A stretch of DNA of 54,244 nucleotides from contig JAKSDC010000145.1 in assembly GCA_022360275.1 (NCBI GenBank), forward strand, positions 1-54,244, in the 5' to 3' direction. Under the pieces are notes generated by a model. That model was not told the origin of the DNA and made no database searches. It saw only the letters and a program-made list of their open reading frames with translations. Positions 9,150 to 16,746 of the stretch are shown one piece after another (position 1 is the first letter of the stretch; the number at the start of each line of letters is the position of its first letter). Source of the DNA: Chlorobiales bacterium (lineage in GTDB: Bacteria > Bacteroidota > Chlorobiia > Chlorobiales > Chlorobiaceae). Position numbers and translations under genes: made by a program.

Positions 9150-9926
9150 TCATGGGTGAGTTGATCCGTTTTCTGACTTCTTGTAAACTTCGGTCATTTC
9201 TACATACTGCGTTTTCAGCTTTTCTACCCGCTTCAGGAATCCTTCCTTGGTTGGGCCACTACATTTGTTGATGAGATCGATGATGTTGTAGCTTGTCCAG
9301 AAAGAGTTTTTCTTTCTGTAATTTCCGTTCTTAACCCTGAATATCTCCTCCAGCATCTCCGTGTTATAAGGGGTTTTATAAAAACCACTAAAATCTTCGT
9401 AGCTGAAGAGGTAAAAAATATTGTCAAATCCGCTCCATGCAATGGCGGCAAGGCACATGGCGCAGGACTCGTGGGTGGTAATGAAAATACATTCATCCGG
9501 AGCCGGCCGCTTCATGGTCTCGTAGAGCTTTTTTATAGTATAGACTTCACCGTGATAAAGAGGAGAGTCCTTATGATGGGTTCCGGCCATGACCAGGGAA
9601 TGATCGTCTTTCCTAATGATTGCGGCCCCAAAAATTCTGTTCCCCGTTTTTACGCCTTCTTGGGTAAGGGGGACGATATCCTTTTCGATAACCGTAAGCA
9701 GCCTGTCGATAAGCTCGGCGTTGCATGCTTTTTCATCAACCAAGGGGGTAACTGACCCATCGCTTTTGGATTTTCCTTCTGACGAACATTCTGCGTTCGC
9801 AGGCAGGAAAACAAAACCGACTATTGTTAATACCAGACTGAAAAAAAAGGGCAGCAGTAAATTTTGCCTTACCGTTTTCCTAATAGAAAAAAAGTGCACG
9901 CCTGCGCATCGATATGCTCTGATCAT
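9150..9926 (-). CDS. Exported cytidine/deoxycytidylate deaminase-fold protein
   Basis: 258 residues. The zinc-site motifs of the CMP/dCMP deaminase superfamily are present: H125-G-E127 and C155-A-M-C158 (the usual proline before the first cysteine is serine here). They sit in the right fold context: FGAAIIRKDDHSLVMAGTH, then YHGEVYTIKKL, then ECIFITTHESCAMCLAAIAWSG. Unusually, a signal peptide precedes the domain: a hydrophobic segment at about 22-41 and an ANA cleavage site at 43-45. Start chosen at 9926 because AAAGGAAAAA is just upstream. Deaminases of this type act on nucleosides, bases or tRNA in the cytoplasm; an exported form could act on guanine or nucleosides in the periplasm, but that is inference. 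Residues 190-258 are a charged C-terminal extension of unknown role. Confidence 0.7.
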   Translation of the reverse strand: MIRAYRCAGVHFFSIRKTVRQNLLLPFFFSLVLTIVGFVFLPANAECSSEGKSKSDGSVTPLVDEKACNAELIDRLLTVIEKDIVPLTQEGVKTGNRIFGAAIIRKDDHSLVMAGTHHKDSPLYHGEVYTIKKLYETMKRPAPDECIFITTHESCAMCLAAIAWSGFDNIFYLFSYEDFSGFYKTPYNTEMLEEIFRVKNGNYRKKNSFWTSYNIIDLINKCSGPTKEGFLKRVEKLKTQYVEMTEVYKKSENGSTHP

Positions 9927-10052
9927 TATTTTTTCCTTTTTTATTGCTTGGGGATTGCTTCAAAGTTACAAAAGAAAGGCTTGGCTGTCAAACAAAAAGT
10001 GCACAGATGTTGTTCTCGAGTGTTTCCTCGGAATCGGGCGGGCTCGGAAGAG

Positions 10053-10094
10053 AGCCGGTGCTGGAATCGGCTATGATTCCAGCACCGGCTTTTT
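10053..10094 (+). terminator. Strong orphan rho-independent terminator
   Basis: A perfect 16-base-pair stem (AGCCGGTGCTGGAATC with its complement) and a GGCTAT loop are followed by TTTTT. It faces the + strand, yet there is no + strand gene upstream; the chlorosome gene starts 85 bases downstream. It may end a small RNA or act in the leader of that gene. Confidence 0.8.
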
Positions 10095-10178
10095 GCCGTT
10101 ATTTTACTAAATTTGATAAGACTATTCTTGTGCTATCATTTTAGCTTTTCATATAACCAGTTCAATCGAAAATAAGTT

Positions 10179-11249
10179 ATGGATATCATTATCAATGACA
10201 AGCCTTGCCGGGGGACAGTTGGTGAGAAGCTTTCCAGGGTAGCGCTTGACAACAAGGCTCATGTAGGCTATGTTTGTGCCGGCCTTGGAATTTGCCAGAC
10301 CTGTTATGTAACAGTGCATGAAGGAATGGATTGCCTTTCCCCGTTAAGTGATGTCGAGACGGCTTTCCTCTCGGAGAAACAGATTCAGGAAGGGGCCAGA
10401 CTTGCATGTCAGGCTACCATAATAAAGGAAGGCGAAATATTACGTATCCTTTCCCGTCCTGAAGAGGTGAGGCGTATGGTTTTAAGCAATCCTTTTTCAC
10501 TTTTCAGCTATAGCGTGGAGATGGGGAAATCCGCAGCCGAAAGATTTGTGCCGGGAGTTTCCAATGTGATTGACCGGATACAGAAAGGAGAGATGCAGGG
10601 ACAAGCCGGGCTGGACGAAGCTTTTTCGGGTATGGGAGCAGCGCTTCAATCCAGTATCGATGCGGCCAGACAATCAATCCCGTTCAAAGAGCAGATCAAT
10701 AGCATGGTTGATTTTTGCAAGCAAATGCTGCCGTTTTCCGGCAGCAAGGAAGACCGCGGGCAAGGGGAAAGCGTTGAGCGTATAACTGTTTCTATCGGAG
10801 AAGGGCAGCAGCCGGAAAATTTGTTTGGGGAACCCCCTGCACAGGGTGCTTTGGCAACAGAATTCCAGCCTCTCGGATTTGTTGTGGCCGATAAACTCGA
10901 AAGAGCAGGTATTTTTACCTGCGAAGCTCTCCTGGAGAGAGGGAAAACCCCGTCGGGCAGGGCTGAGGTTGCCACGGAAAGTGATTTGTCGAAAAAAGAA
11001 GTGCTGACTCTCGTTAACTATGCCGACTTATGCAGGATTAAGGGTATAGATCTGAAAACTGCAACGCTGCTTGAAGCTTCCGGTGTCGATACTGTGCCTG
11101 AGCTTGCTCATCGCAATCCCTCCAATCTTTTCGATAAAATTGTTGAAGTCAATAAAAAGAAGGCTATCCTGAAAAAGGAGCCATCGAGGCAGGAAGTAAG
11201 CAACTGGGTGGAGAAGGCAAAAACGTATAAGAAGATTATCACCTATTAA
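10179..11249 (+). CDS. Chlorosome envelope [2Fe-2S] protein (CsmI/J/X-like) with C-terminal helical domain
   Basis: 356 residues. Residues 1-95 are an adrenodoxin-type ferredoxin domain with cluster ligands C33-x5-C39-x2-C42 and C77. The following SRPEEVRRMVLSNPFSLFSYSVEMG and the GVSNVIDRIQKGEMQGQ block match the family of chlorosome envelope proteins CsmI, CsmJ and CsmX of green sulfur bacteria, which are thought to move electrons for redox-dependent quenching in the chlorosome envelope. Those proteins are about 220-245 residues as I recall. Here the chain continues with about 130 residues (from about 225) that resemble a DUF4332 helix-hairpin-helix-like domain (LERAGIFTCEALLERG, SGVDTVPELAHRNPSNLFDK). 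Which paralogue it is cannot be settled by eye. The start is the ATG at 10179; no strong ribosome site is visible. Confidence 0.75.
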   Translation: MDIIINDKPCRGTVGEKLSRVALDNKAHVGYVCAGLGICQTCYVTVHEGMDCLSPLSDVETAFLSEKQIQEGARLACQATIIKEGEILRILSRPEEVRRMVLSNPFSLFSYSVEMGKSAAERFVPGVSNVIDRIQKGEMQGQAGLDEAFSGMGAALQSSIDAARQSIPFKEQINSMVDFCKQMLPFSGSKEDRGQGESVERITVSIGEGQQPENLFGEPPAQGALATEFQPLGFVVADKLERAGIFTCEALLERGKTPSGRAEVATESDLSKKEVLTLVNYADLCRIKGIDLKTATLLEASGVDTVPELAHRNPSNLFDKIVEVNKKKAILKKEPSRQEVSNWVEKAKTYKKIITY

Positions 11250-11256
11250 GCCATAA

Positions 11257-11330
11257 GGGTACCTCTGTAAATTATCGCGGGCGCCTTGAGTGTGAGGTGA
11301 ATGGAGCGCAGCAAATTAATAGAGGTTTCC
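11257..11330. repeat. MITE-like element with imperfect terminal inverted repeats
   Basis: A 74-base unit runs from GGGTACCTCTGTAAATT to AATTAATAGAGGTTTCC. The ends are inverted repeats of each other in GG..ACCTCT.T.AATT, and CCATAAG occurs at both flanks. It sits 8 bases after the stop of the chlorosome protein gene. Related end sequences occur at 3344, 19788 and 54031. Confidence 0.55.
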
Positions 11331-11498
11331 ATAAGATTGTTTTGCGAGAAAGGTTGGTGCTGTTCTGTACCTGCTTTTTTGTTTTGGTTGTATATAAAGT
11401 TCTTTAAATAACAAAGCACTTTAACAAACCCACAAAAAAGTACTAACAGACCCCTTCCATTTGAATCGGTGTAAGACATTTTTTATCTATTTTTTTCT

Positions 11499-12347
11499 AT
11501 GAACAATCAGAGCAAAGACCCAGGGCAAAGTCTCGGCATCTTCATCACCGGCGGAAGCAGAGGACTTGGTTACGCGCTCGCACGGGAATTCCTTTTGCAC
11601 GGAGACCGGGTAATTATCTCCGGAAGAAACCAGCAGCAGCTCGACCGGTCGGTTGGATCATTGAAAACAGAAATCTACGGCTGTGAAATCTACGGTCTAT
11701 GCCGTGATGTGAGCAGTCGGGATGATCTTGATCTTTTCAAATCCTTGATCATAACGCGCCTGGGTCAGGTCGACCGCTGGATTAATAACGCCGGAACGGC
11801 CGGTATGCGTAAAGCTTCTCTATGGGAACTCGATGTGCAGGATATTATGGAAACCTGTACCACAAACCTTTCCGGCTCCTTACTGATGTCGAAAATAGCC
11901 GTTGAAATAATGAGCCGTCAGCCATCGGAAGACATGCCGTTGTACCACATTTTCAACATGGGCTTTTCTTCCACGGGAGCAAAGCTATCCCGGTCAAACA
12001 TACCGCATAAAGCATCGAAGCTTGGCGTTGCTGCCGTAAGCTCCTTCCTTGAAAGAGAATTACGCGAACAAGGATTCACCGGAATAGGTATTCATGAATT
12101 GAGCCCGGGCCTTGTTAAAACCGACCTGCTTTTCCGCGATACCTCTTCGGAAACAAAAGAATTTCTGGATCTGATCGCCGAATCACCGGAAAAAGTGGCT
12201 GAAAAACTCGTGCCGAAAATCCGGGACGCGCACGGAACTGGTGGTACAATCCGTTACCGGTCGCTCTTTACCATGGGACTGCATGTGTTAATCAGATTCG
12301 GCATGAAAAAAGCCATGAGCCCATTGAGAGAGAAGTTTCCTGAATAG
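11499..12347 (+). CDS. Short-chain dehydrogenase of the NYC1/NOL (chlorophyll b reductase)-like type
   Basis: 282 residues, one SDR domain: cofactor motif T17-G-G-S-R-G-L-G24, NNAG at 96-99, and a C-terminal block (ESPEKVAEKLVPKIR, GTGGTIRYRS) that closely resembles the tail of plant NYC1/NOL chlorophyll b reductases, which reduce the 7-formyl group with NADPH. The block QVDRWINNAGTAG and NLSGSLLMSKIAVEIM also fit that group. The catalytic YxxxK appears as H170-K-A-S-K174, so the usual tyrosine is histidine. In a green sulfur bacterium a 7-formyl substrate would be bacteriochlorophyll e or an intermediate; the real substrate is unknown. It stands alone, 168 bases after a repeat element. Confidence 0.7.
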   Translation: MNNQSKDPGQSLGIFITGGSRGLGYALAREFLLHGDRVIISGRNQQQLDRSVGSLKTEIYGCEIYGLCRDVSSRDDLDLFKSLIITRLGQVDRWINNAGTAGMRKASLWELDVQDIMETCTTNLSGSLLMSKIAVEIMSRQPSEDMPLYHIFNMGFSSTGAKLSRSNIPHKASKLGVAAVSSFLERELREQGFTGIGIHELSPGLVKTDLLFRDTSSETKEFLDLIAESPEKVAEKLVPKIRDAHGTGGTIRYRSLFTMGLHVLIRFGMKKAMSPLREKFPE

Positions 12348-12381
12348 AGGGGACTGAAAAAAACTCAACGACTCAACCGTT

Positions 12382-13089
12382 TCACTGTTTTTGCGCTACC
12401 TGTTTGTAATAGTGCTCAAACGACTTCTGGGGAGCAGCGGCTTGCTGGATGAGTTCGAATGTCAGATTTTGAGCCTCAGGAATCCACAACGCTTCCACAG
12501 CAGCTTCAGCGACATCGCTTCGATTGATTGTTCCTGTTTCAATTTTGTCTCCTGTATCGAACAGCATTGCGTGCTGAAGAGAACTTTCATCATCGATCAA
12601 TCCACCGGGCCTTAAAATGGTATAACAGTATCCTTTTTCACCGTAAAGCTTCCGAACCTCGTTTTCCCCCTCAAGTTTCATGGTCAATACGTTTCCATAT
12701 TTGTTCAGCGGGTGGTCGGGCTTGGTAACGGCCAGAGAGCTGACAAGAATAAATCTTTTAACACCATGTTTTTTTGATCGGGAAGCAAGACGTACAACAC
12801 CATCCCGATCGATAGCAGAAGGAGGAGGTGACTCCGGGTCCATAACATTTCCGCCGACAGCGCAGATAACGGCATCCGCATTTCTTACCGCCGCGTCAAC
12901 CTCACCTTGATGCTCAATGCTTCCAATGGAAATGCGATCAACAACTTCAGGCCCGAATGTCTCCAGAGCTTTCTCACCGGAGCGCACGAAAAGACGATAG
13001 TCGATACCATAATGCTGAAGGCGCTTCACTACCCACTGGCCCGTTCGGCCTGTCGCCCCTGCCACGAGAACTGTTCCTGAATATCGCAT
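12382..13089 (-). CDS. NAD(P)H-binding atypical SDR (Tic62/YwnB-like)
   Basis: 235 residues. N-terminal Rossmann motif VLVAGATGRTGQWVVKRL, then NADAVICAVGG, HGVKRFILVSSLAV and YTILRPGGLID, the order of the atypical SDR-a5 group found in Tic62, the plant protein At2g37660 and Bacillus YwnB. These bind NADPH; many are of unknown substrate, and chloroplast relatives bind ferredoxin-NADP reductase. In photosynthetic bacteria the group is often near pigment genes, and here it converges with the NYC1-like reductase gene (34 bases between stop codons). GAG lies before the ATG. Confidence 0.75.
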   Translation of the reverse strand: MRYSGTVLVAGATGRTGQWVVKRLQHYGIDYRLFVRSGEKALETFGPEVVDRISIGSIEHQGEVDAAVRNADAVICAVGGNVMDPESPPPSAIDRDGVVRLASRSKKHGVKRFILVSSLAVTKPDHPLNKYGNVLTMKLEGENEVRKLYGEKGYCYTILRPGGLIDDESSLQHAMLFDTGDKIETGTINRSDVAEAAVEALWIPEAQNLTFELIQQAAAPQKSFEHYYKQVAQKQ

Positions 13090-13160
13090 TCGCTCAAATT
13101 CAAAAGTAAAAAGTCAAAAACTTTTCTGCTTTTCTATATATCAAGTTGTCCAATTTATAA

Positions 13161-13287
13161 TTAAAAAACGTAGCGAGCGCTTCGAGTGCAAGGCGGCCGA
13201 AGCGCAGAAACCGCAGTGTACATAAAAATACAGGATTTCGAGAGCATCGACTAACGCAGCAATCGAGACGTGCAGCACGTTTTTTAA
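13161..13287. repeat. 127-bp MITE-like repeat with perfect 11-bp terminal inverted repeats
   Basis: The element begins TTAAAAAACGT (13161-13171) and ends ACGTTTTTTAA (13277-13287), which is its exact reverse complement. The interior is GC-rich with the pattern GCGCAGAAACCGCAG, then TACATAAAAATACA, then ATTTCGAGAGC. No coding frame is present. The right end supplies the TAA stop of the neighbouring minus-strand membrane protein gene. Confidence 0.65.
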
Positions 13288-13862
13288 CCGAAAAGAGAGA
13301 ACTTCACATTCAAGATCATTGTCAAATCCACAAGACCATGCAAAACAAATACCGATGGCAGATCACGATACCAGAAAAAACTCAGCGCCCAGCTCCCGGC
13401 GATCAGAATCTGCGTCGGCATGAACAAGGGCTTCAAAGGGCTTGCCTGATTGACATGTTCAGGAAGAATATCAATCCAGAACAACCCGTGAATAAACCCG
13501 CTGTAAATCATAAAGCTGACAAAGCCCGCAATGAACAAGGCCCAGGGATTTTCCGTAACCAGTCCTGCAAGCTTCTCACCGATAACAAAAAAGGCATAAA
13601 ACAGAAAGGTTTCGGCAATACCGTTGCCTATGGTAAAGACGATGACCGAAGCAATATCGAGGGGCCTGCCTCCATCAAAAGTAGAGTTCGTGTACACCCA
13701 TGCATTGAAAGCGACGATAAGCAGAGATGCGCCGAGCAACACCTTGCGGCGCAGGTCAAAATTGGTGTTGAACGTGAATGTTTCTTTCCGGAAAAAAAAC
13801 AGTCCGACAACAATGGCTATAAACCAGTAAGCAAAGATTTTCATTGGTACTGACCATTCCAT
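13284..13862 (-). CDS. Small multi-pass membrane protein, divergent CPBP (CAAX protease-like) family
   Basis: 192 residues with about six membrane segments (about 7-24, 41-57, 70-95, 105-128, 145-163, 170-187). The pattern GIAETFLFYAFFVIGEKL, then FMIYSGFIHGLFW, then SVFVLHGLVDLTM has the spacing of the three motifs of CPBP intramembrane proteases (EExxxR, FxxxH, HxxxN/D), but motif 1 has only one glutamate and lacks the arginine, so activity is doubtful. Function unknown. The stop codon and the last bases lie in the terminal inverted repeat of an inserted repeat element, so the native C-terminus may have been replaced. Start at 13862; an alternative ATG is at 13844. Confidence 0.55.
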   Translation of the reverse strand: MEWSVPMKIFAYWFIAIVVGLFFFRKETFTFNTNFDLRRKVLLGASLLIVAFNAWVYTNSTFDGGRPLDIASVIVFTIGNGIAETFLFYAFFVIGEKLAGLVTENPWALFIAGFVSFMIYSGFIHGLFWIDILPEHVNQASPLKPLFMPTQILIAGSWALSFFWYRDLPSVFVLHGLVDLTMILNVKFSLFG

Positions 13863-13933
13863 AAGCTCTTTTATTTTAATTTATTATCAAGCACACTATT
13901 TATAGAGAAAAAAAACAGAACCCTGTCCCTTTT

Positions 13934-14785
13934 TTAAAACACTTCCGCAGCATGGTAGGAACTTCTCACATACGATCCTGACTGTACATTTTTAAAACCT
14001 GCTCCAAACGCGTACTCCCTGTAACGCTCAAAACATTCAGGAGTTACATAGGTATGAACAGGGAAGTGCGCCAAAGAAGGCTGCAGATACTGACCGATGG
14101 TTACATGCTCGCAGCCAATACCGGCAAGATCGTCAAGCACCTTTTTGACCTGCTCCGCCGTCTCGCCCATGCCGACCATCAGTCCCGATTTGGTGCGAAG
14201 CGCATATTCGTGTTTTGCAAAGTGAAGGACATCGAGCGAACGGCAATAGTCCGCCTCCGGCCTTACAGCGTCATAGAGAGCCGGAACGGTTTCAACATTG
14301 TGATTCAGCACATCAGGCTTCAAATTCATAACCTTGTGGAGCGAATCATGTCTTCCCTGAAAATCAGGAATGAGACACTCAACGGTTGTTTCCGGATTTT
14401 CCTGTCTGACAGCCTCGATAGTTGCCGCCCATGCAGACGAACCGCCGTCCTGCAAGTCATCGCGGGTGACGCTTGTCAAAACCACATGCCTGAGCTGCAT
14501 CTTTCTTGCCGCCTGTGCAATCCTTCGGGGTTCACCAGAAAAAGGTAAAGGAAGCGGACTTGACGCTGCAGTTACTGCACAAAAGCGACAGTTCCTTGTA
14601 CAGCTGTCCCCAAGCAACAGAAAGGTCGCCGTACCTGAAGACCAACACTCTTGCCGGTTAGGGCATTGTGCAGACTTGCACACCGTATTGAGACCGTGAT
14701 CGGCAATCAGCTTTTTTGTGGATGCAAAATAAGCCGCTCCTGAAAGTCGAAGTTTAAGCCAGCCGGGTTTTCTCTGAATCTTCAT
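13934..14785 (-). CDS. lipA: Lipoyl synthase
   Basis: 283 residues from the ATG at 14785 (the frame extends to a TTG at 14830, but MKIQRKPGWLKLRL is the usual start of the family). Two [4Fe-4S] sites are visible: the LipA auxiliary cluster C36-x4-C41-x5-C47 and the radical SAM motif C62-x3-C66-x2-C69. The C-terminal RSSYHA serine motif that ligates the auxiliary cluster is present. LipA inserts two sulfur atoms into octanoyl groups on lipoyl domains (pyruvate and 2-oxoglutarate dehydrogenases, glycine cleavage H protein). Monocistronic here; no lipB is seen in the window. Confidence 0.95.
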   Translation of the reverse strand: MKIQRKPGWLKLRLSGAAYFASTKKLIADHGLNTVCKSAQCPNRQECWSSGTATFLLLGDSCTRNCRFCAVTAASSPLPLPFSGEPRRIAQAARKMQLRHVVLTSVTRDDLQDGGSSAWAATIEAVRQENPETTVECLIPDFQGRHDSLHKVMNLKPDVLNHNVETVPALYDAVRPEADYCRSLDVLHFAKHEYALRTKSGLMVGMGETAEQVKKVLDDLAGIGCEHVTIGQYLQPSLAHFPVHTYVTPECFERYREYAFGAGFKNVQSGSYVRSSYHAAEVF

Positions 14786-14944
14786 GCAGCCGCACACAGA
14801 AGGATTGTCATAGAAAACAGAATATAGCAAACCTTATCTGAAACTACAGTGCCAGGCATTATTGTTTCTTATAAGCAGGACTATTATTATAAAGCCTTGC
14901 TTTCCAACCACTAACAACATCAACCTCTTTGTTAACTGAAATCT

Positions 14945-15565
14945 ATGAGAGTTCTTAAAAATCTTTTCGAACAAAACCGAAAATGGGCGGAAAAGGTAAA
15001 GGAATCCGACCCCGATTTCTTCCGGAAACTTTCCAGACAGCAAAACCCCGAGTACCTCTGGATAGGCTGTTCAGACAGCCGGGTACCTTCAAACCAGATT
15101 GTCGGTATGCTGCCGGGAGAAATCTTTGTTCACAGGAATATTGCCAATCTGGTTGTTCCTTCTGATCTGAACTGCCTTTCGGTTATTCAATATGCCGTAG
15201 AAGTTTTGAAAATCAAGCACATCATTGTTTGCGGTCACTATGGTTGCGGGGGGGTAAAAGCAGCTATGGAGAAAGATGAACATGGACTGATCGATAACTG
15301 GCTCCACCATATCAGGGACGTCTATCGTGCTCACAACACTGAAATCGATGCGCTGGAGAATGACTCTTCAAAACTTGACAAAATGTGTGAGCTGAACGTT
15401 ATCGAACAGGTTGCCAATGTTTGCAATACAACCATTGTCAGGAATGCGTGGAAATCGGGACAGGAACTGTCGGTTCACGGATGGATATACAGCATTGAAA
15501 ACGGCATCCTCCAGGATCTGGATGTTTGTGTTACCGGTATCGACGAAATACCGGGGCAAAAATAA
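14945..15565 (+). CDS. Beta-carbonic anhydrase
   Basis: 206 residues, full length for the family. Zinc ligands C42, H98 and C101 and the catalytic pair D44-R46 (CSDSR) have the same numbering as in the E. coli Can enzyme; GHYGCGGV is intact. It interconverts CO2 and bicarbonate in the cytoplasm, useful for an organism fixing CO2 by the reverse TCA cycle. Starts at an ATG with a weak ribosome site, 159 bases from the divergent lipA gene. A long hairpin follows 29 bases after the stop. Confidence 0.93.
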   Translation: MRVLKNLFEQNRKWAEKVKESDPDFFRKLSRQQNPEYLWIGCSDSRVPSNQIVGMLPGEIFVHRNIANLVVPSDLNCLSVIQYAVEVLKIKHIIVCGHYGCGGVKAAMEKDEHGLIDNWLHHIRDVYRAHNTEIDALENDSSKLDKMCELNVIEQVANVCNTTIVRNAWKSGQELSVHGWIYSIENGILQDLDVCVTGIDEIPGQK

Positions 15566-15594
15566 AATCCCCACTTGGTTCTTATCTCATAAAA

Positions 15595-15659
15595 GGCACC
15601 CCGAAAAACTGCCGCTACTGTTTGAAGATTGATTTGCGGAACAGATTTTTCGGGGTGCC
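15595..15659. repeat. Long imperfect hairpin (14-bp outer stem)
   Basis: The perfect outer arms GGCACCCCGAAAAA (15595-15608) and TTTTTCGGGGTGCC (15646-15659) are followed inward by CTG/CAG and CCGC/GCGG pairs around a roughly 20-base loop. It lies between two convergent genes and could terminate both, as T-runs occur in the stem on either strand, or be a small palindromic repeat. Confidence 0.55.
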
Positions 15660-15720
15660 CATACAAGATTTGCCTGCAGGAAGGCACGTAACCAAATGGA
15701 GATTGCTGCTGCTTAAACCT

Positions 15721-16206
15721 CTATCTGCAAAAACGTCCTGCTTTTTTGCCGTTCATCATGCCGAATCCTACGCGCCGGGCATCCATTACTTTTTTTTGTT
15801 CATCTGTCAAAATACTGCGCAGATAAACAATTGATTTGATCCGTTCGGCCGTCATTTGTCCATGGATATCCCCGACCTCCCTGGACATCGCCTCTATTTT
15901 TCTCATATCGGGCTTGTCCTGGCTTGCCGCTTCCGCTAAATCAATACGCAGCAATCGCAGATCCGATTGCAGTTTGACCATGACCTTGCGTTTTTCTATC
16001 TTGTTTTTCTTCAACAGATCAATCTGCTCTGTCGTCAGGTTCAAATCCGCCATGACCGCCGGCCCCAACATACCGGCACTACCCTTGGCACCGCCACCGG
16101 GCCCGGATGCCGGCCCGAAACCGAAAGGCTTTGCCTGGGCTGCCGATAACGGCATGATAACCACAACAAGTACCGCAATAAGTAATCGTTTCCCAAAATG
16201 ATACAT
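15721..16206 (-). CDS. Periplasmic Spy/CpxP-like (LTxxQ, heavy-metal-sensor type) protein
   Basis: 161 residues from the ATG at 16206, placed by AAGGAG just upstream; a GTG three codons earlier overlaps that ribosome site. Signal peptide with hydrophobic core at about 8-22 and an AQA cleavage site. After a glycine-rich linker, LNLTTEQIDLLKK and a late ILTDEQKKVMDARR give the two LTxxQ-type motifs of the CpxP/Spy/ZraP family, with a long helical hairpin between. Such proteins act as periplasmic chaperones or metal-responsive stress proteins. The gene is directly downstream of an anti-sigma/ECF sigma pair (66 bases) on the same strand, so it is likely a target or regulator of that system. Confidence 0.75.
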   Translation of the reverse strand: MYHFGKRLLIAVLVVVIMPLSAAQAKPFGFGPASGPGGGAKGSAGMLGPAVMADLNLTTEQIDLLKKNKIEKRKVMVKLQSDLRLLRIDLAEAASQDKPDMRKIEAMSREVGDIHGQMTAERIKSIVYLRSILTDEQKKVMDARRVGFGMMNGKKAGRFCR

Positions 16207-16272
16207 AATTTTCACTCCTTTTTTTCAAATTTATCAAAACATAAAGAACAGTTGTAAAAAATGGCTTATACG

Positions 16273-16746
16273 CTATTGAATAAGGTATCCGCTTACCTCG
16301 TCTGAAACCCCATAACGTTCATAGTCGAATTCGGCATTGGAAGCTGTAACGCCTTCTCCCATCCCCAAAACCTCCATATCCTGAGCATAAGCTTCGAGCA
16401 CTTCAAGCTTAGTCATATCATTACCGTTATTCGAGAAAAACACCGGTGAAATGACAACCGCCAACAAAACAGCCGCTGCAGCAAGAGCAGGTGCTCCGAG
16501 CTTCAACAATCTCAAACCATTTCCCTTTGCTGAACCAGCCAAAGAAACCACACGATCGGCAAGATCCGGCTGCATTTGTTCCGGAGCACCGGCTCTAAGC
16601 GCCTCCTCCGCGATGCAATACCGTTCCATCTCCTGCCTGCAATGAGAACATACTGCCAGATGATCGTCCAACTCTTTTTTCCGTTCAACGGAAATAAATC
16701 CCAGAGCCTTTTCGGCAATCAAAGATTCGGCTTCAGTACACTTCAT
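16273..16746 (-). CDS. Anti-sigma factor with zinc-finger (ZAS) domain
   Basis: 157 residues. The N-terminal domain carries the zinc-binding anti-sigma motif H29-x3-C33-x2-C36 with an upstream C3. A single membrane segment at about 82-105 puts residues 106-157 in the periplasm. The gene begins inside the 3' end of the sigma factor gene (14-base overlap) with AAAGGAGGAGAG as its ribosome site, so the pair is translationally coupled. The protein should hold the ECF sigma factor inactive at the membrane until an envelope signal is sensed. Confidence 0.85.
   Translation of the reverse strand: MKCTEAESLIAEKALGFISVERKKELDDHLAVCSHCRQEMERYCIAEEALRAGAPEQMQPDLADRVVSLAGSAKGNGLRLLKLGAPALAAAAVLLAVVISPVFFSNNGNDMTKLEVLEAYAQDMEVLGMGEGVTASNAEFDYERYGVSDEVSGYLIQ

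Noticed and set aside
13875..13930. Terminator after lipA
   Set aside because: Only a 4-base-pair stem before the T-run on the minus strand; too weak to list.
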